Shown here one piece after another: positions 14,227 through 22,158 of a stretch of DNA of 41,033 bases. The translations under genes were made by a program, and so were the position numbers. Source of the stretch: Desulfosporosinus sp. Lineage in GTDB: Bacteria > Bacillota > Desulfitobacteriia > Desulfitobacteriales > Desulfitobacteriaceae. The DNA lies in assembly GCA_027353165.1 (NCBI GenBank), contig DAIEHY010000003.1, positions 1 to 41,033 on the forward strand, given 5' to 3'. The notes under the pieces were generated by a model. That model was not told the DNA's origin. It did no database searches and was given only the letters and a program-made list of their open reading frames with translations. Positions within the stretch are counted from its first letter, which is position 1; each line of letters starts with the position of its first letter.

Positions 14227-15057
14227 ATGCTAACGGATGAGCAACGTGCCAAACGGCATGAAGGAATTGGTGCTTCTGATACACCAATCATTATGGGCTA
14301 TTCAACCTATAAGACACCCTATCAGTTATACCTAGAGAAGACTGGAGCAATTGAGTCTGATGATGAAATGACAGAGCAGCAATATTGGGGGAATGCCCTT
14401 GAGCCGCTAATCATTAAACGATTCGCAGAAGAAAACGATGTCAAAGTCTCGTTCCCTGATACTGTATATCATCCTGATTATCCTTTCATATTTGCCAATT
14501 TGGACGGCTGGATTGAGTCTGAGAATGCGGTTATCGAGGCCAAGTCTGCCAACAGCTTCCAGCGTAAAGAATGGGACATGGCACTTACAGATGGTATTCC
14601 TCTCGTCTACCTCATTCAAGTTGCTAAGCAATGCCTGATTACAAATGCGACCAGAGGCTATTGCGCTGTGCTTATTGGCGGCATGGAGTACAAGCAATTC
14701 ACCTATGAGCGTGACGCAGCACTTGAGGCTCTTATACTTCAGGCAGATATCGACTTTTGGGATTGTGTCCAGAATAAACGTGAACCTGCTTTAAGTTCAA
14801 CATCCGATTGTAGATTGAAGTTTCCTACGCCTCATCCTGATAAGGTCGTTAATTCGAATTTCAGAACTGGCAATGCGCTTGCGGAATTGATGAACGTCAA
14901 AGGTGCAATCAAGAATCTGACAGACCAAGAAGATAAATTTAAGATGGAGCTTATGTCTCATATGGGTGATGCGGAATATCTTATAGGGCAAGATGGTGAA
15001 TTGTTGGCCACATGGAAGGCTACTAAAAAGGGTACACGAGTTTTTAACATTAAGTGA
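14227..15057 (+). CDS. YqaJ/lambda-Exo-type recombinase exonuclease, 276 aa
   Basis: N-terminal GIGASDTPIIMGYSTYKTP (13-31) and WGNALEP (54-60) are hallmark segments of YqaJ viral recombinases. The nuclease core includes NLDGWI (91-96) and VIEAKS (102-107), giving the Asp/Glu-x-Lys metal site. The enzyme degrades one strand of double-stranded ends to make 3' single strands for the annealase. It is followed immediately by recT-like and ssb genes, the standard two-component recombination set. ATG 14227 follows AAGGAGG at ideal spacing. Confidence 0.9.
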   Translation: MLTDEQRAKRHEGIGASDTPIIMGYSTYKTPYQLYLEKTGAIESDDEMTEQQYWGNALEPLIIKRFAEENDVKVSFPDTVYHPDYPFIFANLDGWIESENAVIEAKSANSFQRKEWDMALTDGIPLVYLIQVAKQCLITNATRGYCAVLIGGMEYKQFTYERDAALEALILQADIDFWDCVQNKREPALSSTSDCRLKFPTPHPDKVVNSNFRTGNALAELMNVKGAIKNLTDQEDKFKMELMSHMGDAEYLIGQDGELLATWKATKKGTRVFNIK

Positions 15058-15065
15058 GGGATCAC

Positions 15066-15998
15066 ATGACTACTACAGAACTAGCGCAGGTTCCAGAGAA
15101 ATCGCGGCAACTTGATCACATGAAACCAACACGCTTGGAAGACAGTTTATACTCTAAGGATTTAGCACCACATTATATGCAATTAGCCAGTAAGCTCGCA
15201 TCGAGTGACCTTATACCGAAATCATTCAGAGGCAAGCCGCAAGATTTATTCATCTGCTGGGCTATGGGCTATCAGGTGGGTCTTACGCCAGAGCAATCAC
15301 AGCAATGTATCGCAGTCATCAACGGCAAACCTGCCATGTGGGGTGATGATATGTTAGCCCTATGTATGGCGCATAAAGACTTTGATGACATCATTGAAAC
15401 ACCTATCGTGAAGAATGACTCCATCATCGGGTACACCTGCATTGTTAAGCGCAAAGGTAAGGCTGACAAGGAGAGCATATTCACCATGGACATGGCCAAG
15501 AAAGCCGGACTTCTAGCTAAGGGTGGCGTATGGAATCAATACCCTGAGCGTATGTTGAAGCTTCGGGCAAGAGGATTCTGTCTGCGTGATGCCTTCCCTG
15601 ATGCGTTAAAAGGCATTAAGCCAAGAGAAGAGGTTGAGGACTATATCGATGCTGACTACACCGTATCAAATCAAAAGGGTTCACGTACAGAATTATTGAA
15701 GCAAGACATTTTAACCAAGCAAGGAGTGAGCAATGTGGACGTGGTTTATGGAGCCGTGGCTACAGATGAGCATAAAGTCGCTGGCGAGACGAATGACGAG
15801 AACGAAGAACGAGGACAAGAGGATGAAGTTAGCGTCACGCCAGCTTCGTTGCATCTTAAAGTTAGAGAGCTTATCGCGGACAAAGACTTCAATGATGAAC
15901 GATTAGCCAAGGCTCTTGCCTTTTACGAAGTCGGAAGTATCGAAGAACTGTCCGTTGAAGCGGCAGAGAATTTTATTGAAAAACTACTGAAACTATAA
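15066..15998 (+). CDS. recT: RecT-family single-strand annealing protein, 310 aa
   Basis: Core typical of RecT-like annealases: LYSKDLAPHYMQLASKLASS near the start, GKPQDLFICWAMGYQVGLTPEQSQQCIAVINGKPAMWGDDM in the middle, and ERMLKLRARGFCLRDAFPD. The C-terminal part is acidic and low in complexity, then helical, probably a partner-binding tail. It anneals complementary strands produced by the YqaJ exonuclease. ATG 15066 is chosen because GAGG lies 6 nt upstream; a GTG at 15054 overlaps the preceding stop. Confidence 0.88.
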   Translation: MTTTELAQVPEKSRQLDHMKPTRLEDSLYSKDLAPHYMQLASKLASSDLIPKSFRGKPQDLFICWAMGYQVGLTPEQSQQCIAVINGKPAMWGDDMLALCMAHKDFDDIIETPIVKNDSIIGYTCIVKRKGKADKESIFTMDMAKKAGLLAKGGVWNQYPERMLKLRARGFCLRDAFPDALKGIKPREEVEDYIDADYTVSNQKGSRTELLKQDILTKQGVSNVDVVYGAVATDEHKVAGETNDENEERGQEDEVSVTPASLHLKVRELIADKDFNDERLAKALAFYEVGSIEELSVEAAENFIEKLLKL

Positions 15999-16007
15999 GG
16001 ATATATC

Positions 16008-16400
16008 ATGGTAAACCAAGGAACCGTACTCGGACGTGTAGGCAAGATTGATACTAAGACAACCAGCTCAGGGGTCAAAATTAGTAATGTCAGCATGGTC
16101 ACTTCGAAAAAGTTTGTGAAAAACGGTGAGAAGCACGAAAAGGTAACATGGCACAATGTGACGATGTTTAATAAACTTGCAGAAATTGCTGAGAAATATG
16201 TTAGCGTGGGTGATTTGCTGTACATCCAGGGCGAGATGGACAACCAGAAGTACACTGATGGGAATGGTCAGGAGCGCACAAAGTACTTCATCATAGCGCA
16301 CGACCTTAAATTGATGCCAAAATCTAAGGAACATAAGCCTGAGCCTAAGAAAGAAAGCACATATGAAGAAGCGTTCGAAGATAGCGAGCTACCCTTCTAA
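16008..16400 (+). CDS. ssb: Single-stranded DNA-binding protein, 130 aa
   Basis: OB-fold SSB: QGTVLGRVGKIDTK at the N-terminus, WHNVTMFNKLAEIAEKYVSVGDLLYIQGE in the core, and the acidic C-terminal tip DSELPF that recruits partner enzymes in bacterial SSBs. It is shorter than E. coli SSB (178 aa) because the linker is reduced, which is normal for phage SSBs. Third gene of the rightward recombination operon. Confidence 0.92.
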   Translation: MVNQGTVLGRVGKIDTKTTSSGVKISNVSMVTSKKFVKNGEKHEKVTWHNVTMFNKLAEIAEKYVSVGDLLYIQGEMDNQKYTDGNGQERTKYFIIAHDLKLMPKSKEHKPEPKKESTYEEAFEDSELPF

Positions 16401-16774
16401 AGTGCCAGATAATCCTTCATGGTGCTGATAACTTCTTCGGCACCATAGCATATCTCTGCTCTGTAACCGACATCCCTCATTCGCTGTAAGAATGCCTTCT
16501 GCTCAGCACTAGGTCGCCCTGTCTTAGATTTCACTTCAATGAATAGCCCATGGAAGCCACCACAAGGCCATGCCATGAAGAGATCGCTTGCGCCCTTGAG
16601 TACGCCCATGCGCTTCATAATGTAGCCAACATAGTAGCTTGCCTTGCGTTCGTTACCGATATGTAGCGTATGTAATGCTATCTGAGGATGCTGCGCTCTT
16701 AGCCAATCCATGGCTGCTATTTGTTCGTTAGATTCTGTGTGGCGTTTGACTACCACGCTGCTCGATTCATCCAT
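16397..16774 (-). CDS. VRR-NUC domain endonuclease, 125 aa
   Basis: Single-domain VRR-NUC protein. Motifs: NEQ (E17), GASDLFM (61-67, D64), FIEVKSKTG (78-86, E80 and K82) and EQKAFL (91-96). The family comprises small phage and bacterial nucleases of the PD-(D/E)XK fold, some of which cleave Holliday junctions. A role in resolving recombination or replication junctions before packaging is likely but inferred. It is convergent with ssb (stops overlap by 4 bp) and its start overlaps the endolysin stop by 25 bp. Confidence 0.85.
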   Translation of the reverse strand: MDESSSVVVKRHTESNEQIAAMDWLRAQHPQIALHTLHIGNERKASYYVGYIMKRMGVLKGASDLFMAWPCGGFHGLFIEVKSKTGRPSAEQKAFLQRMRDVGYRAEICYGAEEVISTMKDYLAL

Positions 16775-17286
16775 CCCTTTCTACACCATTCCATGGCAGG
16801 ATTCGCTGCAATAATTTCTATGTACCTATGTTTGGCACACTCCCTTAACTCTTGTCGCAACTTATTCCCGTCCGTGGAATTAGCTGCGGCAAAAGTTTGT
16901 CCTCCTATTAAACCGTCAACTTTAATGGGCTGCTCTCTCAAGCGATTGATGGCAATCTGAAGCAGCTTATGAGCCGCCATGCCACCCATGTTGACAGCCA
17001 TGTCGAACACTTTCTCTACTACTACGAGTTCATTGAATGCTGCGTACTTGTATTTATCCCACCAATATCTGCGATAAATTTCTACAGCGCCGTCTTTATG
17101 CAATCCGATAACATCTTCATCATTGATTACGCCATCACCGTTCAGGTCTAAACCCATGTTCTTGAGATAGCGCAAGGATATGCCCCATTGTGTCGTGCCG
17201 CCTGGGTCGCCTTTGTCTCTGGACAAACCACCTTCATGCTCTAAGATTGATTTAATACACGCTTGAAACATCTCTTCATGATTCAT
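16750..17286 (-). CDS. Endolysin, GH108 N-acetylmuramidase, 178 aa
   Basis: Begins with the GH108 active site HEGG (17-20, E18 the likely acid) and DPGGTTQWGIS (27-37). A DLNGDGVINDED loop (about 47-58) with EF-hand/dockerin-like calcium-binding spacing follows; such an insert is common in this family. The C-terminal peptidoglycan-binding half (MGGMAAHKLLQIAINRL...DGLIGGQT) is also present. It cuts the glycan backbone at lysis. No signal sequence is visible, so it should need a holin. ATG 17286 overlaps the DUF1353 stop (TGATG) and follows GGAG by 7 nt. Confidence 0.9.
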   Translation of the reverse strand: MNHEEMFQACIKSILEHEGGLSRDKGDPGGTTQWGISLRYLKNMGLDLNGDGVINDEDVIGLHKDGAVEIYRRYWWDKYKYAAFNELVVVEKVFDMAVNMGGMAAHKLLQIAINRLREQPIKVDGLIGGQTFAAANSTDGNKLRQELRECAKHRYIEIIAANPAMEWCRKGWMNRAAW

Positions 17287-17735
17287 CAGCACACTCCATG
17301 TTCATAGTGAGAGCCACCGAATAGGCGTACTCCTATATAGAATTTAGATGCGGTAAATGGGGTGACGTTTTCGGAAATTAAAGCTGAATAAAGTACTTCA
17401 TCAGCATACTTACGAGTAATGTGAGCATTACAGCGATATAAGTAATCATGCAGTATTGCTGGTGCCACGAACCCTGAATACTGAGGCGCAAAAATTGGCC
17501 AAAGCAAGCGCGGGACACTCGCCAAATCTGTCTCAAAATCTTTCGGTATGATGTATTTCTTGTCATCGATTGTAACCCTCATGGCTTTACAAGTCTTATA
17601 TTCGTAACCTTCAAATGGAATAATACAGGCTTCATCGATGAATTTTATTGGATGAAATTTGGCACACCCGACCATATAAGCCAGTGTGAGATAGATGATA
17701 AATATGAACAACAATCCGTGACGTATTATTTTCAT
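17286..17735 (-). CDS. DUF1353 family protein with signal/anchor helix, 149 aa
   Basis: Core FETDLASVPRLLWPIFAPQYSGFVAPAILHDYLYR is the signature of phage DUF1353 proteins. A hydrophobic N-terminal helix (about residues 5-22) ends at YMVGC, close to a lipobox, so it may be membrane-anchored or a lipoprotein. The start is ATG 17735, preceded by AAGGAT; the longer frame to 17843 runs through an inverted repeat and lacks a ribosome site. It often lies beside lysis genes, as here; the molecular function of the family is unknown. Confidence 0.8.
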   Translation of the reverse strand: MKIIRHGLLFIFIIYLTLAYMVGCAKFHPIKFIDEACIIPFEGYEYKTCKAMRVTIDDKKYIIPKDFETDLASVPRLLWPIFAPQYSGFVAPAILHDYLYRCNAHITRKYADEVLYSALISENVTPFTASKFYIGVRLFGGSHYEHGVC

Positions 17736-17751
17736 GCTAATCCTTATTAGG

Positions 17752-17814
17752 GATATCTGTGGGAAAAGGTGTGGAGTAATTACAGGTAATTCACGTAAAA
17801 AAACCACAGATATC
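17752..17814. repeat. 11-bp inverted repeat upstream of the lysis pair
   Basis: GATATCTGTGG (17752-17762) and CCACAGATATC (17804-17814) are perfect inverted copies 41 bp apart, with the palindrome GTAATTAC in between. It may be an operator pair or an mRNA hairpin in the leader of the DUF1353-endolysin transcript. Confidence 0.55.
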
Positions 17815-17861
17815 AGTTTCAGTATAGCATCGATTTTGAACAATGAAAGGATAGCTAAATT

Positions 17862-17909
17862 ATGAGCTGGTTATTCGGAATTCTTATAGTCGGAAATCGG
17901 ATTTTCTAG
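17862..17909 (+). CDS. Possible 15-codon hydrophobic micropeptide
   Basis: ATG 17862 opens a 15-residue hydrophobic reading frame (MSWLFGILIVGNRIF) preceded by GAAAGGAT at 10 nt. It runs against its neighbours in the 466-bp gap 17736-18200. No good promoter is seen, so this is tentative. Compare the better-supported peptide at 24374. Confidence 0.25.
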   Translation: MSWLFGILIVGNRIF

Positions 17910-18027
17910 CGTACCCCTATGTCGTCACTACGAGGTTGAACGCATTAATCGGTCAATCGAGACTTCGGATATAAGCTGTAAAAGTAATCGGAATTCAAGG
18001 TCAGTAATGACACCCTAGATGGTGGGT

Positions 18028-18100
18028 GTTATCTGGCAGGATTCGAACCTGCTACACCAAGCTCCAAATGCTTGTGCTCTACCAATTGAGCTACAGTTAT
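18028..18100 (-). tRNA. tRNA-Gln (anticodon TTG)
   Basis: Cloverleaf on the minus strand. D-arm TAGCTCAATTGGTAGAGC, anticodon stem CAAGC/GCTTG with loop ATTTGGA (anticodon TTG), 5-nt variable loop, T-arm GCAGG-TTCGAAT-CCTGC. The acceptor stem (ATAACTG with CAGATAA) has two mismatches, including position 1-72, so function may be reduced or host-like modification required. CCA is not encoded. It reads CAA codons. Confidence 0.8.
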
Positions 18101-18200
18101 AGCAAGGTTACAGCCTTGCACTGGCAACGCAACAGTACTGCTGCTTAGGATTAAGGCTCCTAGCGGCCTTCCTCATACCATTTAGCTATCGAACTCGGTG

Positions 18201-18503
18201 TTACGCTTTGCTGTAGGCTTCCATAACCATTGGGTCAACAGATAGTACTGTAGTCCAGTTGGCTTGCTGGATAAGTGCGTCTACTAAGCGTAATTGTTTG
18301 GCAACGTAATCAAATTCAGCCGTAACCTGTGATGCTTCAAGCTTAGGGTAATTGACATTGATGTCTTCCAAGCCTTCGGTAACTTTCACACGTTGACCGC
18401 GAACTTCGTAAAATGCGTGGTTATCTTTGAAATGACGTAAGATGTTTAGCTTCTCTGCTAATTCTTTACGTCTGAGCAATGCTTCCGCTAACTTAATATC
18501 CAT
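18201..18503 (-). CDS. Hypothetical protein, 100 aa, DIP1984-like N-terminus
   Basis: Begins with KLAEALLRRKELAEKLNILR, reminiscent of the DIP1984 family, followed by a second helical stretch (FDYVAKQLRLVDALIQQANW) matching the same family's antiparallel coiled-coil plan. The likeness is weak. Last gene of the leftward structural block, next to the tRNA-Gln gap. Confidence 0.55.
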   Translation of the reverse strand: MDIKLAEALLRRKELAEKLNILRHFKDNHAFYEVRGQRVKVTEGLEDINVNYPKLEASQVTAEFDYVAKQLRLVDALIQQANWTTVLSVDPMVMEAYSKA

Positions 18504-18527
18504 CTCACTTCCTTAGTTTAGTATAGA

Positions 18528-18586
18528 AATGGCTCGCAAGCCTTAATTTGGAGGACAATCCATTTTGAAGGTGCGTGCGAGCCATT
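18528..18586. repeat. 11-bp inverted repeat forming a compound hairpin
   Basis: AATGGCTCGCA (18528-18538) pairs with TGCGAGCCATT (18576-18586). The 37-nt loop contains a second small hairpin around GGAGGACAATCC, which on the plus strand repeats the ribosome-site leader of the 5-6 kb operon. It lies between two leftward small genes. Confidence 0.55.
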
Positions 18587-18594
18587 AAGAGCGG

Positions 18595-18783
18595 TTATTC
18601 TACCACAGGTTCTTGAGGAGGTTCAACCTGGGGTGTATTCTCTACTGGCGCACCCTCTTGAACGCGTTGAATCCAATGCAACGTCTCAGCTTTATGTCCA
18701 TGAAGGGCATTCAGTTGAGATGTTATATTAAGGATCGCAGTTTCAATCTCTTGCGCACGAGCTAACAATTGTTCTAAGTTCAT
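18595..18783 (-). CDS. Small coiled-coil protein, 62 aa
   Basis: Helical heptad-like protein (LEQLLARAQEIETAILNITSQLNAL) with a Pro/Glu-rich tail. Such proteins near tail genes are often minor structural or chaperone factors. No family recognised. The leftward gene is separated from its upstream neighbour by 18 bp, so co-transcribed. Confidence 0.6.
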   Translation of the reverse strand: MNLEQLLARAQEIETAILNITSQLNALHGHKAETLHWIQRVQEGAPVENTPQVEPPQEPVVE

Positions 18784-18801
18784 AGCACTTCCTTATGTTA
18801 A

Positions 18802-19662
18802 TTAAGCAGCAGCTCTAAGAGCTTGCCAAGTAATTGTTGTCGCAGCACCTGGATCACCAGATAACAAAACAACAACTTGATCAGTTCCGGGTGTAACTTT
18901 TTGTACGCTTACCGCATTGGTTGATTCTTGAACTTGAGCGAATGCCAAGTCTGTTGCAACTACGCCTGCCGCAGTAATTGTAATTGTTGCAGAACCACCA
19001 CCATCAGCAGCTTTACCAGCATACTTTACAATGTAGGCAGGTGTAATACCAGCAGCCAATTTGGTTAATGTTACGTTAGCGTCTAATATCTTAGAAGTCG
19101 TAATAGCATTCGCAGAAATCGTCAAAGCACCAGAAGCTATAATTGTTGCATCCCCTGACATTGCAACAGATGTCGCTACGTTGCCAGCAGAACCTACAAG
19201 CAAGTTTCCTGATGTAAGAGTAGCCAACTTACTGAATGCAATTGCAGCAGCAGCATTAATGTCGGCATTGACGATTACACCAGCAGTAATAGCAGTCACA
19301 CCAGTATTGCTGATTGTAACGTCCCCAGACATAGCCACGTCAGTCGCAATGTTGCTTGCGTTACCAACGAAGATATGACCATTTGTAAGACCAATACCAG
19401 TGTTAGAACCAGCATCTAAAGACCAGTCCGAACCAACATGCTGAATTTCATACCAACCAACTTGGGCTACAGATGTTGGTGTTTCCTTCGTTGTTACCGC
19501 AGCTATACATGGCAAATTGAATTGCGAACCTTCAGCAACCGCTTTGTTCAAATATCCAGCAGCAGTCACTGTAGCAATCGGATCATTCGTTTGAATATAT
19601 GCAACACTTGGTAAAACACTTACCAACCCTGCCTGACTTGTAGTTACGCTTAAAATAGACAT
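18802..19662 (-). CDS. Phage virion/tail-fibre-type protein with internal repeats, 286 aa
   Basis: Beta-rich, Ala/Thr/Gly-rich composition without Cys clusters. Two related segments, GNASNIATDVAMSGDVTI (about 100-117) and GSAGNVATSVAMSGDATI (about 157-174), show an internal duplication. This repeat style is common in phage tail fibres and adhesin-like structural proteins. It follows the fibre genes, so a receptor-binding or decoration role is inferred. Confidence 0.65.
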   Translation of the reverse strand: MSILSVTTSQAGLVSVLPSVAYIQTNDPIATVTAAGYLNKAVAEGSQFNLPCIAAVTTKETPTSVAQVGWYEIQHVGSDWSLDAGSNTGIGLTNGHIFVGNASNIATDVAMSGDVTISNTGVTAITAGVIVNADINAAAAIAFSKLATLTSGNLLVGSAGNVATSVAMSGDATIIASGALTISANAITTSKILDANVTLTKLAAGITPAYIVKYAGKAADGGGSATITITAAGVVATDLAFAQVQESTNAVSVQKVTPGTDQVVVLLSGDPGAATTITWQALRAAA

Positions 19663-19692
19663 TTAATCGCCTCATCCTTAAGTTTTTGATTC

Positions 19693-19720
19693 AAATATCT
19701 ATACGGGGGTATAGATATTT
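19693..19720. terminator. Perfect 12-bp hairpin between tail genes
   Basis: AAATATCTATAC (19693-19704), loop GGGG, GTATAGATATTT (19709-19720). It overlaps the stop codon of the 92-residue gene. No T-tract follows on the minus strand, so attenuation or an RNA-processing site is as likely as termination. Confidence 0.6.
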
Positions 19721-19997
19721 ATGGCCACACAATACCCGGCAAAATAGCTACCAGTTCAGATATTGTAGGGACTGGGTCTGTGGGTTGCAATGAATCTATG
19801 ATTGGAGTAATTCTCGTCCAAGATGAATCTCGCCATGCACTAAAAACTGCAGCTTCGCTCTTCCATTGCGCTACTGTGCTGTGCATATAACTCACACACG
19901 ATTCTGTTGAACTATATTTGCGCTGCTGTGCAATAGAGTCCATAAAAAAACCAATTTCAATGGCTAGCTGGTAAAGTTCTTTGTCTCTATCTGTCAT
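19719..19997 (-). CDS. Putative tail-fibre assembly/chaperone-type protein, 92 aa
   Basis: Small protein immediately downstream of the large fibre gene. It has a helical N-terminus and a Trp-rich middle (QWKSEAAVFSAWRDSSWTRI). The length, the xxFSAWRDxxW-type region and the position after a fibre gene recall phage fibre assembly proteins, but I do not recognise a named family with confidence. ATG 19997 follows AAGGA; an ATG-like start at 20027 lies inside the upstream gene. Confidence 0.5.
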   Translation of the reverse strand: MTDRDKELYQLAIEIGFFMDSIAQQRKYSSTESCVSYMHSTVAQWKSEAAVFSAWRDSSWTRITPIIDSLQPTDPVPTISELVAILPGIVWP

Positions 19998-20010
19998 TAT
20001 TTTCCTTATA

Positions 20011-21717
20011 TCACTGATAAAACTCATAAACTGTAATTAAACCTGAGCCGCCAGCCCCCCCTGCGATTGTTCCTGCGCCTGCTGTTCCAGCTGCACCAAC
20101 TGCATACGCATATGTTGCTGACGGGCTTGTAATTATATAATCAATATATGCCCCAGCTCCTCCGCCCGCACTCGATGCTCCTGAACTTGCGCCACCTCCA
20201 CCTCCGCCACCGCCGGTATTCGTGCCTCCAGAACCTCCAGGGTTTGAAGCACCTCCACCATACCCCGCGCCGCCGAAAGCACTTGAGCCGCCCACGCCAC
20301 CAGTGCCATTGCCGATCTGCATACTAGCACCACCTGCGCCACCAGGTAATGCGATGCCGCTACCCACTGTAGCTGATGCTGTACCACCAGCACCACCTAT
20401 ATTTGAACCCACAACGCCGCCAGTACCGCCGTTAGCCACTAAATTTGTTACGCCAAAGGTTGTATTACCTCCTGATCCGCCATTTGTTGGCGTTCCTGCA
20501 ACACCTGCTCCTCCTCCTCCACCGCCAACCATAACGACCCGTATATACAAAGGCGCTGGGCTTGTTGGGGTTGTATAAGTTCCTGAACCAGATGTGAATT
20601 TTTGAATGCTAGGAGAAGTTGAACTTGCTGTAATACTTTTAAATGAAGGCAAAGCACCAGCACCATTCGAAGTTAAAACTTGTCCTGAAGTTCCAACGCT
20701 CGCAATACTTTGAAGTGCGCCTGTACTCGTTGTTCCACCACACAACACAGCATAAGGCGTTGCACTTGCTAATCCCGTACCACCATTAGACACCGTTAAA
20801 GCTGATGTTAAGCTCAATCCTGCAAACGTTGGTGAGCTAGCTGGTGCTATGTTTTGCGGAAGGCTTAATGTGATGTTGCCTGTTGACGAAGAAGCTATTA
20901 CTTGATTAGCTGTTCCTGTTATTGATTGAACTCCAATAGTGTTGCTCGTATATTGCAAATCCCAAGAAGCCGCTGAAGTTCCTGCCACTCCGTTGTAGGT
21001 CAGAACTGTTTGGGTCAAGGGTTGCATTGTTACAATGGCATTAGATCCAGAAGATACAACAAATAAAGCATTGGATGAATCATTTATCAATCTGTATGTT
21101 TGACCAACCGACAAAGTTGCGACACTTGGCATTTCAACAGTTTGAAAAGTACTGCCAGAGAAGACAAATTGCTGCGGGCTGCCAACAGTTAATATCGTTG
21201 TACCTCCAGCATTAGTTACAAGCTGAGTTTCTGACAAAAAGCTATTAGCAGATAGATTTTTATTTGTATCCCATCCAGCAAATGCAGACGCTGTGGGCGA
21301 AGTTGTTACCGAAGTAACGCCTGTCCCCCCATTGGCTACTGGCAGGCTTCCAGTCACGCCTGTTGGCAACGGCAATCCTGTGCAATTGGTTAATACGCCA
21401 GAGGTCGGCGTTCCAAGTGCTGAAGTAACAAGAGTTACATTAGTTAGCGTTGCACTTGAGATTGTTCCGCCAGAAATGGACACGGCATTGGCATTTTGTG
21501 TCGCGATTGTCCCGAGTCCTAAATTATTTCTGGCATCTAAATTATTACTTGCTCCCGTGCCTCCATTGGTAATCGGCACAATGTAGCCCGGGGGTAACTC
21601 TGCTGTATAGCTAAATCTCGTATTAAGTCCGTCACGCAAGCCAACAATAATATCACCTACCAACAGGCTTCCACCATTTTGAAAGGTACTAAATTTCTGA
21701 TCTGATACTAACGCCAT
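20011..21717 (-). CDS. Tail fibre with glycine-rich C-terminal adhesin region, 568 aa
   Basis: The N-terminal and middle parts carry typical fibre sequence ([23 protein letters not shown] and related NGGTG units, about residues 45-330). The last 170 residues are extremely Gly-rich ([34 protein letters not shown]), like the polyglycine sandwich of T-even gp38-type adhesins. This region probably binds the host surface and is prone to rapid change. ATG 21717 is chosen for its spacing from AAGGAC. Confidence 0.8.
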   Translation of the reverse strand: MALVSDQKFSTFQNGGSLLVGDIIVGLRDGLNTRFSYTAELPPGYIVPITNGGTGASNNLDARNNLGLGTIATQNANAVSISGGTISSATLTNVTLVTSALGTPTSGVLTNCTGLPLPTGVTGSLPVANGGTGVTSVTTSPTASAFAGWDTNKNLSANSFLSETQLVTNAGGTTILTVGSPQQFVFSGSTFQTVEMPSVATLSVGQTYRLINDSSNALFVVSSGSNAIVTMQPLTQTVLTYNGVAGTSAASWDLQYTSNTIGVQSITGTANQVIASSSTGNITLSLPQNIAPASSPTFAGLSLTSALTVSNGGTGLASATPYAVLCGGTTSTGALQSIASVGTSGQVLTSNGAGALPSFKSITASSTSPSIQKFTSGSGTYTTPTSPAPLYIRVVMVGGGGGGAGVAGTPTNGGSGGNTTFGVTNLVANGGTGGVVGSNIGGAGGTASATVGSGIALPGGAGGASMQIGNGTGGVGGSSAFGGAGYGGGASNPGGSGGTNTGGGGGGGGASSGASSAGGGAGAYIDYIITSPSATYAYAVGAAGTAGAGTIAGGAGGSGLITVYEFYQ

Positions 21718-21750
21718 AATCACCGTCCTTGGGATGCTAATACGCTATAA

Positions 21751-22140
21751 TTAGTTAGCTGGAAGAGCGTAAAACTTAACTAGTATATCCGTTCCTGCGG
21801 TTGGTGCTAAAAAGTGCATTATGTCTCCACTTTTTACTTCAACGCCATAGTATTCACTTCCAACAATTAAATCCGATGTAGTAGATGCAAAAGTGTTTCC
21901 TGCTGGAGCCGCTGCGGTCGCGTTCAAAGCAAACCATACAGATAAGTTTGCTTCAACTTGAATTACTGCAAGCCATTTGGTGACGGCATTCAATGCTTGC
22001 CCTATGGCTGCATTGCTAGGTACTGTAAGCACAGTATCAGTTGTAACAGCCAATGAAGCACTAAATTTTTGATCACAGAATTGCAATCCAAATCCGTTGT
22101 ACCCAGCTACGTCCTTTTGTAATTTATATTGAGTTGCCAT
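21751..22140 (-). CDS. Small virion-associated protein, 129 aa
   Basis: Beta-rich, Ala-rich protein located between two fibre genes. No enzyme motifs, no membrane helix. Probably a tail or fibre component by position and composition. ATG 22140 fits the AAGGAT ribosome site better than the preceding ATG. Confidence 0.6.
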   Translation of the reverse strand: MATQYKLQKDVAGYNGFGLQFCDQKFSASLAVTTDTVLTVPSNAAIGQALNAVTKWLAVIQVEANLSVWFALNATAAAPAGNTFASTTSDLIVGSEYYGVEVKSGDIMHFLAPTAGTDILVKFYALPAN

Positions 22141-22158
22141 CATTTATCCTTAAATTAT

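Noticed and set aside
14114-14291. Long N-terminal extension of the Cro-like gene up to 14291
   Set aside because: It would cross the divergent promoters and the start of the YqaJ gene; the GTG at 14114 has a better ribosome site.
17736-17843. N-terminal extension of the DUF1353 gene to 17843
   Set aside because: Crosses an 11-bp inverted repeat and has no ribosome site; ATG 17735 has AAGGAT and begins a signal-like helix.
18101-18195. Minus-strand tRNA-like sequence (ATGGTA D-loop, AAGGC/GCCTT stem, long palindromic variable-arm-like segment) next to tRNA-Gln
   Set aside because: The anticodon loop would have 8 bases without T33, no proper T-loop or matching acceptor stem was found, so I do not call a tRNA. 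It may be a degenerate class II tRNA; a covariance-model scan would settle it.
20222-20578. 118-codon Pro-rich plus-strand frame
   Set aside because: Antisense shadow of the glycine-rich fibre region (GGN codons read as proline).
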